Assembly (NCBI RefSeq): GCF_028710545.1
Contig: NZ_JAQTTX010000001.1
Coordinates: 31,213 to 95,212 of the forward strand
Source of the DNA: Halothiobacillus sp.
GTDB lineage: Bacteria; Pseudomonadota; Gammaproteobacteria; Halothiobacillales; Halothiobacillaceae
Length of the DNA: 64,000 nucleotides
Direction: 5' to 3'
Below the pieces are notes generated by a model, which was given only the letters and a program-made list of their open reading frames with translations, was not told the origin of the DNA and did no database searches. Numbering within the stretch: position 1 is the first letter of the stretch; the number at the start of each line of letters is the position of its first letter. Positions 18,356-27,185 of the stretch are shown piece by piece. A program made the translations under genes and the position numbers.

Positions 18356-18871
18356 ATGTCGTTACTTGAAGTGTTGCTTTTTCCCGATGAAAGACTGCGC
18401 CGGGTGGCTGCCGAGGTGAAGCAGTTTGACGCGCGCGTCCAGCGTTTAAGTGAGCAGATGCTGGAAACAATGTATGACTCTCGCGGCGTCGGTTTGGCCG
18501 CGACGCAAGTCAACGTGCACGAACGATTGTTTGTGGCGGACTGTGCCGAGGACGGATGTGCCCCGGAGCCATTGGTTTTCATCAATCCTGTGATTCTTGA
18601 TCGCAGTGGCTCGGTCGAATCGGAAGAAGGTTGCCTTTCGATCCCCGGTGTCACCGACAAGGTGATGCGCGCAGAAGCCGTTCACGTGCGCGCGCAGGAT
18701 GCTTCTGGCAAGAGTTTTGAACGTGAGGCGAGTGGTTTGCTGGCTATCTGTATTCAGCATGAAATCGACCATCTCGATGGGCGTCTTTTTATCGATTACC
18801 TTTCGCCGCTCAAGCGCCAGCGTATCCGCAAGAAACTCGAAAAGGCCCAGCGCCAGAAGGAATCAGCATGA
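18356..18871 (+). CDS. def: Peptide deformylase
   Basis: Def removes the formyl group from new proteins. The 171 residues carry all three motifs: GVGLAATQ (residues 44-51), EEGCLS with metal ligand Cys93, and HEIDH with His135, Glu136 and His139. The ATG at 18356 gives the [15 protein letters not shown] start. The stop overlaps an ATG and is 10 bp before fmt, so the two are probably co-translated. Confidence 0.96.
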   Translation: MSLLEVLLFPDERLRRVAAEVKQFDARVQRLSEQMLETMYDSRGVGLAATQVNVHERLFVADCAEDGCAPEPLVFINPVILDRSGSVESEEGCLSIPGVTDKVMRAEAVHVRAQDASGKSFEREASGLLAICIQHEIDHLDGRLFIDYLSPLKRQRIRKKLEKAQRQKESA

Positions 18872-18881
18872 AGGAATCGGC

Positions 18882-19817
18882 ATGACGGTGCGCATCATCT
18901 ACGCGGGCACGCCCTTGTTTGCCGTGCCTGCTCTCCAAGCTTTGGCGGCGGATGATTCAGTGGAACTGGTGGCGGTGTACACCCAGCCCGACCGTCCCTC
19001 CGGTCGCGGGCAGAAATTAACACCGTCACCGGTGAAGGAAGCCGCGCTGGCGATGGGAATCCCCGTGGAACAGCCGTCGAGCTTGCGTGATGAATCGGCG
19101 CAGGCTGCGCTGGCCGGTTACCGACCCGACCTCATGGTTGTTGCCGCCTATGGCCTTATTCTCCCGGTTCCGGTTCTGGAAACCCCGCGACTGGGTGCGA
19201 TCAATATTCACGCCTCGCTGTTGCCGCGCTGGCGTGGTGCGGCTCCCATTGCGCGTGCCATCGAAGCGGGCGATTCGGTGACGGGTATCACGATCATGCA
19301 GATGGCCGAGGGCCTGGATACCGGCGATATGTTGCACAAGGTCGAGCTGGCCATTCGGCCAACCGATACGGCGGCCACGCTGCATGATCGATTGGCCGAA
19401 TTGGGCGCGCAGGCCTTGATGGCCGCGTTGCCCGGTATCATCGCAGGTTCAATCACGCCCGAGCCGCAGGATGATGCCCAGGCCTGCTATGCGGCGAAAT
19501 TGAGCAAGGCGGAAGGTCGCCTGGACTGGCGCGAACCGGCCGACCTGCTGGCACGCCGCGTGCGCGCGTTCGATCCATGGCCGGTTGCGTATACCGAGTT
19601 CAAGTCTGCCCCATTGCGAATATGGTCCGCAGAAGTCGAACCGAACAGCCCGAAAGCCGAACCCGGTACCGTGGTCGCGGTGGATGCTTCGGGGTTTGTT
19701 GTGTCTACTGCCGCAGGGGGGGTGCGGGTGCTGGCCTGTCAGCAGGCGGGTGGAAAGCGGATTTGTGCGGCCGATTTTGCACGTAACCATCAACTGCTCG
19801 GTGCCCGCTTTGACTGA
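18882..19817 (+). CDS. fmt: Methionyl-tRNA formyltransferase
   Basis: Fmt formylates initiator Met-tRNA using 10-formyl-tetrahydrofolate. The 311-residue protein shows the Rossmann-type start (VRIIYAGTPLFAVPAL), the active-site block INIHASLLPRWRGAAPI (Asn108, His110) and a C-terminal OB-like tRNA-binding domain. The Shine-Dalgarno and start region is a tandem near-repeat: AAGGAATCAGCATG is followed at once by AAGGAATCGGCATG. Only the second ATG (18882) opens the fmt frame; the first opens a five-codon frame. The stop overlaps rsmB. Confidence 0.96.
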   Translation: MTVRIIYAGTPLFAVPALQALAADDSVELVAVYTQPDRPSGRGQKLTPSPVKEAALAMGIPVEQPSSLRDESAQAALAGYRPDLMVVAAYGLILPVPVLETPRLGAINIHASLLPRWRGAAPIARAIEAGDSVTGITIMQMAEGLDTGDMLHKVELAIRPTDTAATLHDRLAELGAQALMAALPGIIAGSITPEPQDDAQACYAAKLSKAEGRLDWREPADLLARRVRAFDPWPVAYTEFKSAPLRIWSAEVEPNSPKAEPGTVVAVDASGFVVSTAAGGVRVLACQQAGGKRICAADFARNHQLLGARFD

Positions 19818-21306
19818 TTCTTCCAAAAACGCGCAAAGAAATCCATGGGGCGGCCGTTCGGATCGATCTGCCCCATCTACCCCGAAAGGCCAGGCACAGA
19901 AGGGCTCTTCGGCGAAATCATCGCATAGGCCGCATCAGCGCTCGGCAGCCAACTTTGATCCGGATCGTCCCGTCCGGGTCGATCCGCGCACCTTGCCCCG
20001 ATTGTCTCCCGAAGCCTTGACGGCTCAGCTTCTGCTGTCTGTCGTTGTTCAGGGGGTATCGCTCGATGCCGCCCTGGGGCGGGTGCTGTCCCAGGCGCAG
20101 CCGGTTCATCGCGGTCTGGTTCAGGCGATGGGCTACGAGGTGCTTCGGCATTATGAGGCGCTGGTATTCTGGCGAGATAGCCTGCTGGAGCGACCCATCC
20201 CCGCCAAATCGGCCATTATCGCGTTGTTGCTTCTGGTCGGGCTGGAGCGCATTCGCGGCGCACGTCGAGAGGCCTCGCGCTCTGTCAATTCCGCTGTGCA
20301 AGCCGCAAGGGAGCTCGGGCATCCGTGGGCGACCGGTTTGCTCAATGCAGTGTTGAGACGAGCGGCGCGTCAAATCGAGGAAGGTGTTGATCCCTTTGCC
20401 GGAGCCACGCCTGCTGCTGCCGCGCGCTTGCCGGCGTGGTTGTTCGAGGCGCTGGTGGCCGATTGGGGGGAGGAGCGCGCGTCCCGCCTAGGGTTCGCGC
20501 TGGCGACGCATCCACCCATGACCTTGCGTGTGGTGGGTGATCGGGCGGTTTATGGCGAGCAACTGACTTCGATGGAGATCGAGGCAAACCCCACGGCCTT
20601 TTCGACGCGCGGACTCAATCTGGTCCATCCCATGGATGTCGACCGCCTGCCCGGTTTCGGCGAGGGGCAGGTGTCGGTTCAGGATGAAGCCGCCCAGTGG
20701 GTTGTCGACCTGCTCGATCTGGCGCCGGGGCAGCACGTGCTCGATGCCTGTAGCGCGCCCGGCGGCAAGACGCTGGCCATGTTGCAACATCAACCCCAAG
20801 CAAGTGTGACGGCAGTGGATATCGATACCACGCGTATGGCCCGGGTGCAGGAAAACCTGGAGCGCGGTCAGGTGTTCGCCCGTTTGATTGTTGGTGATGC
20901 GGGCGCACCGCAAGACTGGTGGGATGGTCAGCCGTTCGATCGCATCCTTGCCGATGTGCCCTGCTCGGCAACGGGGGTGATCCGGCGTCATCCCGACATC
21001 AAACGTTTACGCCGACCGGAAGACTTGCCCGTTCTGGTCGCGCGACAGGCTGCGATTCTCGATGCGCTCTGGTCACTGCTCAAGTCGGGCGGGCGTATGG
21101 TCTATGCCACCTGTTCCATCCTGGATCGGGAAAACGCGGCGCAGATTGCCGCGTTCTTGCGGCGGCATGGTGATGCGCGTGCGCTGCCCATGGCTGTGGA
21201 TTGGGGCGAGATGCGACAAACCGATGGGCAGTTTCTGGGGCGACAGGTTTTCCCTGTTCCGGAAGGGCACGATGGGTTCTTTTATGCTGTGCTGGAAAAA
21301 AACTGA
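19801..21306 (+). CDS. rsmB: 16S rRNA (cytosine-967-C5)-methyltransferase
   Basis: RsmB (Sun/Fmu) methylates C967 of 16S rRNA. After a low-complexity N-terminal stretch (about residues 1-70) comes a NusB-like RNA-binding domain, then a class I methyltransferase with DACSAPGGKTLAML (SAM binding), ADVPCSATGVIRRHPDIK with one catalytic Cys, and MVYATCSI with the second. The GTG at 19801 overlaps the end of fmt and gives 501 residues; family members are usually near 430-450, the excess being the N-terminal stretch. def-fmt-rsmB is a classical gene order. Confidence 0.94.
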   Translation: MPALTDSSKNAQRNPWGGRSDRSAPSTPKGQAQKGSSAKSSHRPHQRSAANFDPDRPVRVDPRTLPRLSPEALTAQLLLSVVVQGVSLDAALGRVLSQAQPVHRGLVQAMGYEVLRHYEALVFWRDSLLERPIPAKSAIIALLLLVGLERIRGARREASRSVNSAVQAARELGHPWATGLLNAVLRRAARQIEEGVDPFAGATPAAAARLPAWLFEALVADWGEERASRLGFALATHPPMTLRVVGDRAVYGEQLTSMEIEANPTAFSTRGLNLVHPMDVDRLPGFGEGQVSVQDEAAQWVVDLLDLAPGQHVLDACSAPGGKTLAMLQHQPQASVTAVDIDTTRMARVQENLERGQVFARLIVGDAGAPQDWWDGQPFDRILADVPCSATGVIRRHPDIKRLRRPEDLPVLVARQAAILDALWSLLKSGGRMVYATCSILDRENAAQIAAFLRRHGDARALPMAVDWGEMRQTDGQFLGRQVFPVPEGHDGFFYAVLEKN

Positions 21307-21913
21307 TCGGGCGGTTGATCGCTGCCGCGCTGCAGTGTCGGCGCTGTCGTTTTTCCTGCTCCTTCTGTTCGCGCTGCCCGGGACCGAGGCCAGTGCCTCC
21401 AGCGCGACCATTGTGCGCGCACATGCGGAGATTCGAGAGGGTGTCGTCTATCTCGATGTCGACCTCAAGCTTGTGCTCGACAAGGAGATGATTGATGCCA
21501 TGCGCAATGCCATCCCACTCAACCTGTCGATGATTTCCGTCATCGAATCGCCGCGTGACTGGTGGTTTCCTGATGAAGTTGCCTCGGATCAGCGGCGTTA
21601 TCAACTGGAGTACCATGCACTGTCAAAAACCTGGCTCGTGACCGATACGCTTGAACACGAGGCGCGCAGTTTCAGTACCTTGGATGGTGCGTTGCGCTCT
21701 CTGCAACGGATTCGTGCGTGGCCGGTGACGACCGCCAAGCATCTGAAAGGCCGCGGCCCGTTGGTCGGGCGGGTGCGTATGGTGCTGGATGTCAACAAAT
21801 TGCCCTTGCCACTGAGGTTGCCGGCCTTGTTCGATTCCCGCTGGTCACTCAATAGCGATTGGTTTTCCTGGGCTGTGCCGACAGTCGGGGCAGATACGGG
21901 AGACGGTTTGTGA
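21272..21913 (+). CDS. DUF4390-domain exported protein
   Basis: The 213-residue protein has an N-terminal hydrophobic signal (ALSFFLLLLFALPGTEASA) followed by a DUF4390-type domain (RAHAEIREGVVYLDVDLKL through DSRWSLNSDWFSW). Members are found next to NtrY-type kinases and are predicted to be periplasmic; the function is unknown. The ATG at 21272 has GGAAGG upstream and overlaps rsmB by 35 bp; ATG at 21284 is an alternative. The stop overlaps the GTG of the kinase gene (GTGA), so this is likely one operon. Confidence 0.82.
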   Translation: MGSFMLCWKKTDRAVDRCRAAVSALSFFLLLLFALPGTEASASSATIVRAHAEIREGVVYLDVDLKLVLDKEMIDAMRNAIPLNLSMISVIESPRDWWFPDEVASDQRRYQLEYHALSKTWLVTDTLEHEARSFSTLDGALRSLQRIRAWPVTTAKHLKGRGPLVGRVRMVLDVNKLPLPLRLPALFDSRWSLNSDWFSWAVPTVGADTGDGL

Positions 21914-24357
21914 AGTTTGTCGGCCGCTGGGGGCAGTTCTACACCCGTTGGATTCGTCGACTGGTACCACCGATCAGCGTGATGGTCGTCGTACTGTTGT
22001 TGATTCTGATGTATTTGATTTCGGAATCGCTCCAGCGGGCCAACCAGCCGGAGCATCTCTATCTTTCCCTGTTGGGGCTGTCTGCGCTGGGGATTCTGTT
22101 TCTGGCTGCGGTCGTACTCGGGCACATCATCCGGCTGGTCAGCAATTATCGGCGCGGGGTGCCCGGCGCTCGCCTGACCGCGCGGCTGGTGCTCACGTTT
22201 GTCGGACTGACTTCGACCCCCGTGCTCATCGTGTTTTATTTTTCCGTATCGTTCATCCAGCGTGGCATCGATTCCTGGTTCGATGTGCAGGTCGAACAGG
22301 CGATGTCGGATGCACTCTCGTTGTCGCAATTGGCATTTGACGGGCAGATGCGTACCGCCATGAATGAAACCCTGCGGGCGGCCAAACAGCTCCAGGGCGT
22401 ATCGGGTGATCTGGTTGCCCTGGATTTGAACGCGGTACGCCGCAATACCGGCGCCCATGAGATGACGATTTTCGGTTCTCGCAACCTGATTGTGGCCTCC
22501 GCCTCGGATGATATGCAGGCCATCGTGCCTTCCCGCCCGGACGAAACGGCACTGAGCCATGCCCGCGCAGGCAAGGACTTTATCGGGCTTGATCCCGGGG
22601 GCGGGGATTCCATGCGTATCCGGGTCGTCGTCCCGCTCACGGCGGGCCTGACCGGTGATGGCAGTAGTGAAGTCCTGCAGGCGCTGTATTCCATTTCGCC
22701 GCGTGCGAACCAGCTATCGAGTAGCGTGCAGGCTGCTTTCAACGAATACCGTTCCTTGATTTTTCTCCACAAATCGCTGAAAAGAACCTTTACCTTTGCG
22801 CTGACCTTGGCATTGCTGTTGTCCTTGCTGACGGCGGTATGGCTGGCCTTTATCGCCGCACGCAAGCTGTTGGCGCCGATTCAGGAGCTGGCTGCCGGGA
22901 CACGAGCGGTCGCCGAGGGGGACTATAGCCTCCGCTTGCCTGTGGATCGTCGGGACGACCTGGGGCAGCTGGTGCAGTCGTTCAACACGATGACGGCGCG
23001 GGTGCGCCGGGCGCATCAGGTCATGCAGCAGCTTCAGGAAGTGGCGGATCAGGAACGCGATTATCTGGAGACGGTGATTCAACATCTTTCATCCGGTGTG
23101 CTGACTCTGTCGCCAGATGGCCGCATCACACGAAGCAATTCTGTCGTAACGCAATTGTTGAGTATCGCCAGCCAGCACATCGACGGTTGCACGCTGACCG
23201 AGATTTGCCAGACATACCCCCATCTGGAGCCGATCTGTGCCGCTTTCAGCCATCTGCTTGAGCCTGGGCAATTGCCGGCCGGTGCCACCGTTGAAGCCCA
23301 GGTGCGGATCATGGGCGATGCCGGGCGACGCATCTTGTTGAGTCGTGTGGCTGCATTGCCAGCCGATGATGTGACCGGTGGTTTTGTTCTGGTTTTCGAG
23401 GATGTCACCACCCTGATTCAGGCCCAGCGCGACGCGGCCTGGTCCGAAGTGGCGCGTCGGTTGGCGCATGAAATCAAGAACCCGCTTACGCCCATTCAGT
23501 TATCGGCGGAGCGCTTGCGTCGACGGTTGCTGGGCAACCTCAGCGATGAGTCCGCGCAGATTCTGGATCGCTCGACCCAGACCATCATCAGTCAGGTCGA
23601 GGCAATGAAGTTCATGGTGAATGAATTCGCCGAATACGCGCGCTCGCCACAGATCACCCTGAAATTGCTGGATCTGGATGAGCTGGTCTCGGAAGTTATC
23701 GATTTGTACAAAGGCGGCGATATCCCCGTGCTGCATCGATCCGCCGGGCATCCGCTGCCCGTGCGTGCCGATCCGGGGCGGATTCGGCAGGTATTGCACA
23801 ACCTGATTCGCAATGCGCAGCAGGCAATGACCGAGCAGGGCTGCCCCGGCGGCGAACAACCCGAGGTGACGCTATCGACCGGGTTGCATCAGGAAGGCGG
23901 TCTGGTTCTGGTTGAGTTGACGGTAACCGATAATGGCCCGGGATTCCCTGAAGATATGATTGATCGCCTGTTTGAGCCGTACACCACGACACGCCCCAAG
24001 GGATCGGGACTGGGCTTGGCGATCGTGAAGAAAATCGTGGAAGAACATAGCGGTATGGTGCTGGCCTCCAATGTGCAGGATGGACCCGTCGAATTGCACG
24101 GTGATATCCCGGCGCGGGGTGTGGCCGGTACGAAAACAGGCGCGCGCATTGTGATTCGTTTACCCTTTGCGCTTCCAGAGATACCGGTGAATACGGAAGT
24201 GGAGACGATGTCGTCATCTTCGATCCTGACGGGTTCGCAGGAAGATCGTCCAGAAACGTCTCCCCTGGATTCGACAAGCAGGCATAATGCCCCGAGGGAC
24301 TTGTTCCGCCGTCCGCACGAGACCCGTGCGGATGCCGATTTAGATCATTCAGGATAA
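21910..24357 (+). CDS. ntrY: NtrY-type membrane sensor histidine kinase
   Basis: The 815-residue protein begins with several hydrophobic segments (the ISVMVVVLLLILMYLI, SALGILFLAAVVLG and LVLTFVGLTSTPVLIVFYF regions) and a long periplasmic stretch. A further membrane helix leads into a HAMP domain, then a PAS domain and a HisKA dimerisation domain with phosphoacceptor His in RRLAHEIKNPLTPIQ. A HATPase domain follows with NLIRNAQQAM, DNGPGFPEDM and GSGLGLAIVKK. The architecture is that of NtrY. The start GTG at 21910 overlaps the upstream stop. It is followed after 12 bp by its likely partner regulator. The signal sensed is unknown. Confidence 0.9.
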   Translation: MKFVGRWGQFYTRWIRRLVPPISVMVVVLLLILMYLISESLQRANQPEHLYLSLLGLSALGILFLAAVVLGHIIRLVSNYRRGVPGARLTARLVLTFVGLTSTPVLIVFYFSVSFIQRGIDSWFDVQVEQAMSDALSLSQLAFDGQMRTAMNETLRAAKQLQGVSGDLVALDLNAVRRNTGAHEMTIFGSRNLIVASASDDMQAIVPSRPDETALSHARAGKDFIGLDPGGGDSMRIRVVVPLTAGLTGDGSSEVLQALYSISPRANQLSSSVQAAFNEYRSLIFLHKSLKRTFTFALTLALLLSLLTAVWLAFIAARKLLAPIQELAAGTRAVAEGDYSLRLPVDRRDDLGQLVQSFNTMTARVRRAHQVMQQLQEVADQERDYLETVIQHLSSGVLTLSPDGRITRSNSVVTQLLSIASQHIDGCTLTEICQTYPHLEPICAAFSHLLEPGQLPAGATVEAQVRIMGDAGRRILLSRVAALPADDVTGGFVLVFEDVTTLIQAQRDAAWSEVARRLAHEIKNPLTPIQLSAERLRRRLLGNLSDESAQILDRSTQTIISQVEAMKFMVNEFAEYARSPQITLKLLDLDELVSEVIDLYKGGDIPVLHRSAGHPLPVRADPGRIRQVLHNLIRNAQQAMTEQGCPGGEQPEVTLSTGLHQEGGLVLVELTVTDNGPGFPEDMIDRLFEPYTTTRPKGSGLGLAIVKKIVEEHSGMVLASNVQDGPVELHGDIPARGVAGTKTGARIVIRLPFALPEIPVNTEVETMSSSSILTGSQEDRPETSPLDSTSRHNAPRDLFRRPHETRADADLDHSG

Positions 24358-24369
24358 CAATGGCACACC

Positions 24370-25755
24370 ATGAGTATTGGACACATTCTGGTCGTTGACG
24401 ATGAAGTTGAAATTCGCAATTTGCTGGCGGAGTTGCTGGCGGATGAAGGGTATACGGTATCCAGCGCGGCCGATGCGAACGAAGCACGTGCCCTGATTGC
24501 CGCGCGTCGTCCGGATCTGATTCTTCTGGATATCTGGATGCCGGGCCAAGATGGTATTTCCCTGCTGCGTGAATGGGCCGAGCAGGATCAACTGGTTTGG
24601 CCGGTGGTCATGATGTCCGGTCATGGCACGGTGGAGACTGCGGTGGAAGCCACGCGATTAGGCGCATTCGATTTCATCGAAAAACCCATTTCACTCGACA
24701 AACTGCTGCTCGTCATCGAACACGGCCTTGAAAATAACCGTTTGAGCCGTGAAAACGAACAACTCAAGCGTAGCGTTCCCGATCCGTTCGAGTTGATCGG
24801 GGACAGCGAATACATGTCCACCCTGCGCTCACAGGCGAAAAAGGTCGCCGGGCATGATGCCTGGGTGCTCATCTCCGGCGAGCCGGGCACCGGCAAGCAG
24901 GCACTGGCGCGCTTTATCCACCAGCATTCACCCCGTCGACATTTCCCGTTCATCGATACCGGCGGCGTCGCCATGGGGGGGCGCCAGAATGCGGCCATCG
25001 AGCTGTTCGGTGCGGAAAGCGAGGGCAAGATCCGGTACGGTCTGCTCGAACAGGCCAATGGCGGCACGTTGTTCATTGCCGAAGCGGCGGATATGGACGA
25101 GCAGACCCAGATGCAGCTGATTTCCGCCCTCGAGAATCAGACCTTCTTCCGGGTGGGTGGCGCCGAACCGGTGCAGGTGGATGTACGCGTGATTGCGGCC
25201 ACCCGCAAGGATCTGGAAACGGAAGTGCGGCAGGGACGGTTCCGGGAGGATCTGTTCTACCATTTGTCTGTCGTGCCCTTGCGGATCGAACCTCTGCGCC
25301 ACCACGCCCAGGACGTGCCCGTGCTGCTCACCCACTATCTTGAAGCGGCGCATCGCATCGAAGGTTTACCCCGGCGCGAATTGACCATCGGGGCCCGCAA
25401 CCTGCTCAAAGCCCATGCCTGGCCGGGCAATGTGCGCGAGTTGAAGAATCTGGTGCAACGCATGCTGATCCTTGGTACGGGCGATGCCATCGATGAACAG
25501 GAAGTGCAGCGGGCACTGGGTGTTCTGCCATCGATCGACGCATCAGACGATGCGGCCAGCTCGACCTTGATCTCCCTGAATCTCGATTTACCCTTGCGTG
25601 ATGCGCGCGATGAGTTCGAGCGACGTTATCTGCTGGCGCAGCTCAAGAGTTGCGACGGATCAATGACCGAACTTGCCCGGCTGACCGGCATGGAACGGAC
25701 CAATTTGTATCGCAAGCTGAAATCCTTGGGTATCAGCGCGAATGAACGCAGTTGA
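24370..25755 (+). CDS. ntrX: NtrX-like response regulator with degenerate AAA+ domain
   Basis: The 461-residue protein has a receiver domain with an intact phosphoacceptor aspartate (LILLDIWMPGQDG), an AAA+ domain and a Fis-type helix-turn-helix (LARLTGMERTNLYRKLKSLG). The AAA+ domain has a Walker A (GEPGTGKQ) and Arg-finger region (GRFREDLFYHL). However, the sigma-54 contact motif GAFTGA is missing: after ELFG the sequence reads AESEGKIRYG. The Walker B aspartate is replaced by Ala (TLFIAEAAD). It probably acts as a DNA-binding regulator without activating sigma-54 polymerase; this is inference. It pairs with ntrY and precedes trkA. Confidence 0.88.
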   Translation: MSIGHILVVDDEVEIRNLLAELLADEGYTVSSAADANEARALIAARRPDLILLDIWMPGQDGISLLREWAEQDQLVWPVVMMSGHGTVETAVEATRLGAFDFIEKPISLDKLLLVIEHGLENNRLSRENEQLKRSVPDPFELIGDSEYMSTLRSQAKKVAGHDAWVLISGEPGTGKQALARFIHQHSPRRHFPFIDTGGVAMGGRQNAAIELFGAESEGKIRYGLLEQANGGTLFIAEAADMDEQTQMQLISALENQTFFRVGGAEPVQVDVRVIAATRKDLETEVRQGRFREDLFYHLSVVPLRIEPLRHHAQDVPVLLTHYLEAAHRIEGLPRRELTIGARNLLKAHAWPGNVRELKNLVQRMLILGTGDAIDEQEVQRALGVLPSIDASDDAASSTLISLNLDLPLRDARDEFERRYLLAQLKSCDGSMTELARLTGMERTNLYRKLKSLGISANERS

Positions 25756-25780
25756 ACACATTAAATAATTAAGGTTTTCT

Positions 25781-27157
25781 ATGAAAATCATCATCCTGGG
25801 CGCAGGGCAGGTCGGATCCTCCCTGGCGACGGTGTTGTCTCATGAAACACGGAACTCGGTCACCGTCGTCGACACGGATGCCTCCGCGCTTGCGCGGCTG
25901 CAGGAGCGGCTCGATATTCGTACCGTCCAGGGGTACGGCGCCCAACCGAGCGTGTTGGGAGAGGCGGGCGCGGCGGATGCCGATGTGCTTATTGCCGTGA
26001 CCAGTGCGGACGATACCAATATGCTGGCTTGCGAAGTCGCCTGGGTGTTGTACCGCACGCCGACCAAAATCGCCCGAATTCGTGTGTCCGACTTCCTCGA
26101 TCACCCCGCCTTGTTCGATAACAACGCGATTCCGGTGGATTACATGATCAGCCCGGAGCGCTTGATCAAGGATTACATCGTCCGGCTCATCGAGTACCCG
26201 GATGCGTTGCAGGTGCGTGATTTCGCCGATGGCAAGCTTCGGCTGATCGGTATGCGCGCGGATGCCGACGGCCCGTTGGTCGGGCAGCCAATTCGCTATC
26301 TCGCCGCTCTTCTGCCCGATGTCGAGGCACGTGTGGCTGCCATTTTCCGGCGGGATACACCCTTGCATCCGGATGGTGCCACGGTGATCGAAGCCGACGA
26401 TGAAGTGTTCTTTCTTGCCCGAACCGAGGACATCCGCAAGGTCATGAGCGTGATGCGTCGACTCGATCGACCGTATCGCCGCATCATGATCGCCGGTGGC
26501 GGCAATATCGGTGGCGGGCTGGCGGCCGCGCTGGAATCACGTTTTCAGGTCAAGCTCATCAGCAATAATCCCGAGAAGGCGCGCAAGTTGAGTGCCGATC
26601 TTGATCACACCATCGTACTGACTGGATCGGCGACCGACAGTGAGTTACTGATCGAAGAAAACATCGAGGATATGGATGTCTTTCTCGCGCTGACGAATGA
26701 CGATGAAGACAACATTCTGGCCGCGATGCTGGCCAAACGGCTCGGCGCACGCAAGGTCATGTGTATCGTCAATCGCAGCGAGTATGTGGATCTGATCCAT
26801 ATGGGCACCATTGATATTGCGCTCTCGCCACACAACATCACCATCGGCAGCCTGATCACGCGTCTGCGTCGAGGAGATGTCGTCAGCGTGCATTCTCTGC
26901 GTCGTGGCGCGGCCGAGGCCATGGAAATCATTGCGCGCGGCGATGCCAATACGTCGCAGGTGGTCGGGCGTCGTGTAGACGCACTGAAGTTGCCGCCGGG
27001 TACGACCATCGGTGCGCTACTGCGCGAGGGCAATGTGCTGATCGCACATAATGACACGGTGATCGAGGCGGACGACCACGTCATTCTGTTCCTGACGGAC
27101 AAGCGCCACGTACGGGATATCGAAGAGTTGTTCACCGTACGCTTCGGCTTCTTCTGA
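25781..27157 (+). CDS. trkA: Trk potassium uptake regulator TrkA
   Basis: TrkA is the cytoplasmic NAD(H)-binding regulator of the Trk K+ channel. The 458 residues contain two RCK units, each a Rossmann domain (KIIILGAGQVGSSLA; RIMIAGGGNIGGGLA) plus a TrkA-C domain (around residues 145-225 and 370-455). The length is normal. An ATG with AAGG upstream starts the gene, 25 bp after ntrX, and trkH follows 28 bp later. Potassium uptake under osmotic stress is the likely role. Confidence 0.96.
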   Translation: MKIIILGAGQVGSSLATVLSHETRNSVTVVDTDASALARLQERLDIRTVQGYGAQPSVLGEAGAADADVLIAVTSADDTNMLACEVAWVLYRTPTKIARIRVSDFLDHPALFDNNAIPVDYMISPERLIKDYIVRLIEYPDALQVRDFADGKLRLIGMRADADGPLVGQPIRYLAALLPDVEARVAAIFRRDTPLHPDGATVIEADDEVFFLARTEDIRKVMSVMRRLDRPYRRIMIAGGGNIGGGLAAALESRFQVKLISNNPEKARKLSADLDHTIVLTGSATDSELLIEENIEDMDVFLALTNDDEDNILAAMLAKRLGARKVMCIVNRSEYVDLIHMGTIDIALSPHNITIGSLITRLRRGDVVSVHSLRRGAAEAMEIIARGDANTSQVVGRRVDALKLPPGTTIGALLREGNVLIAHNDTVIEADDHVILFLTDKRHVRDIEELFTVRFGFF

Positions 27158-27185
27158 TTCGAGAACAGGGTAAAGGACTCAGGCC

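Noticed and set aside
21601..22560. A 319-codon minus-strand frame over the DUF4390 gene and ntrY
   Set aside because: It is a high-GC shadow frame; the plus-strand genes have clear domains.
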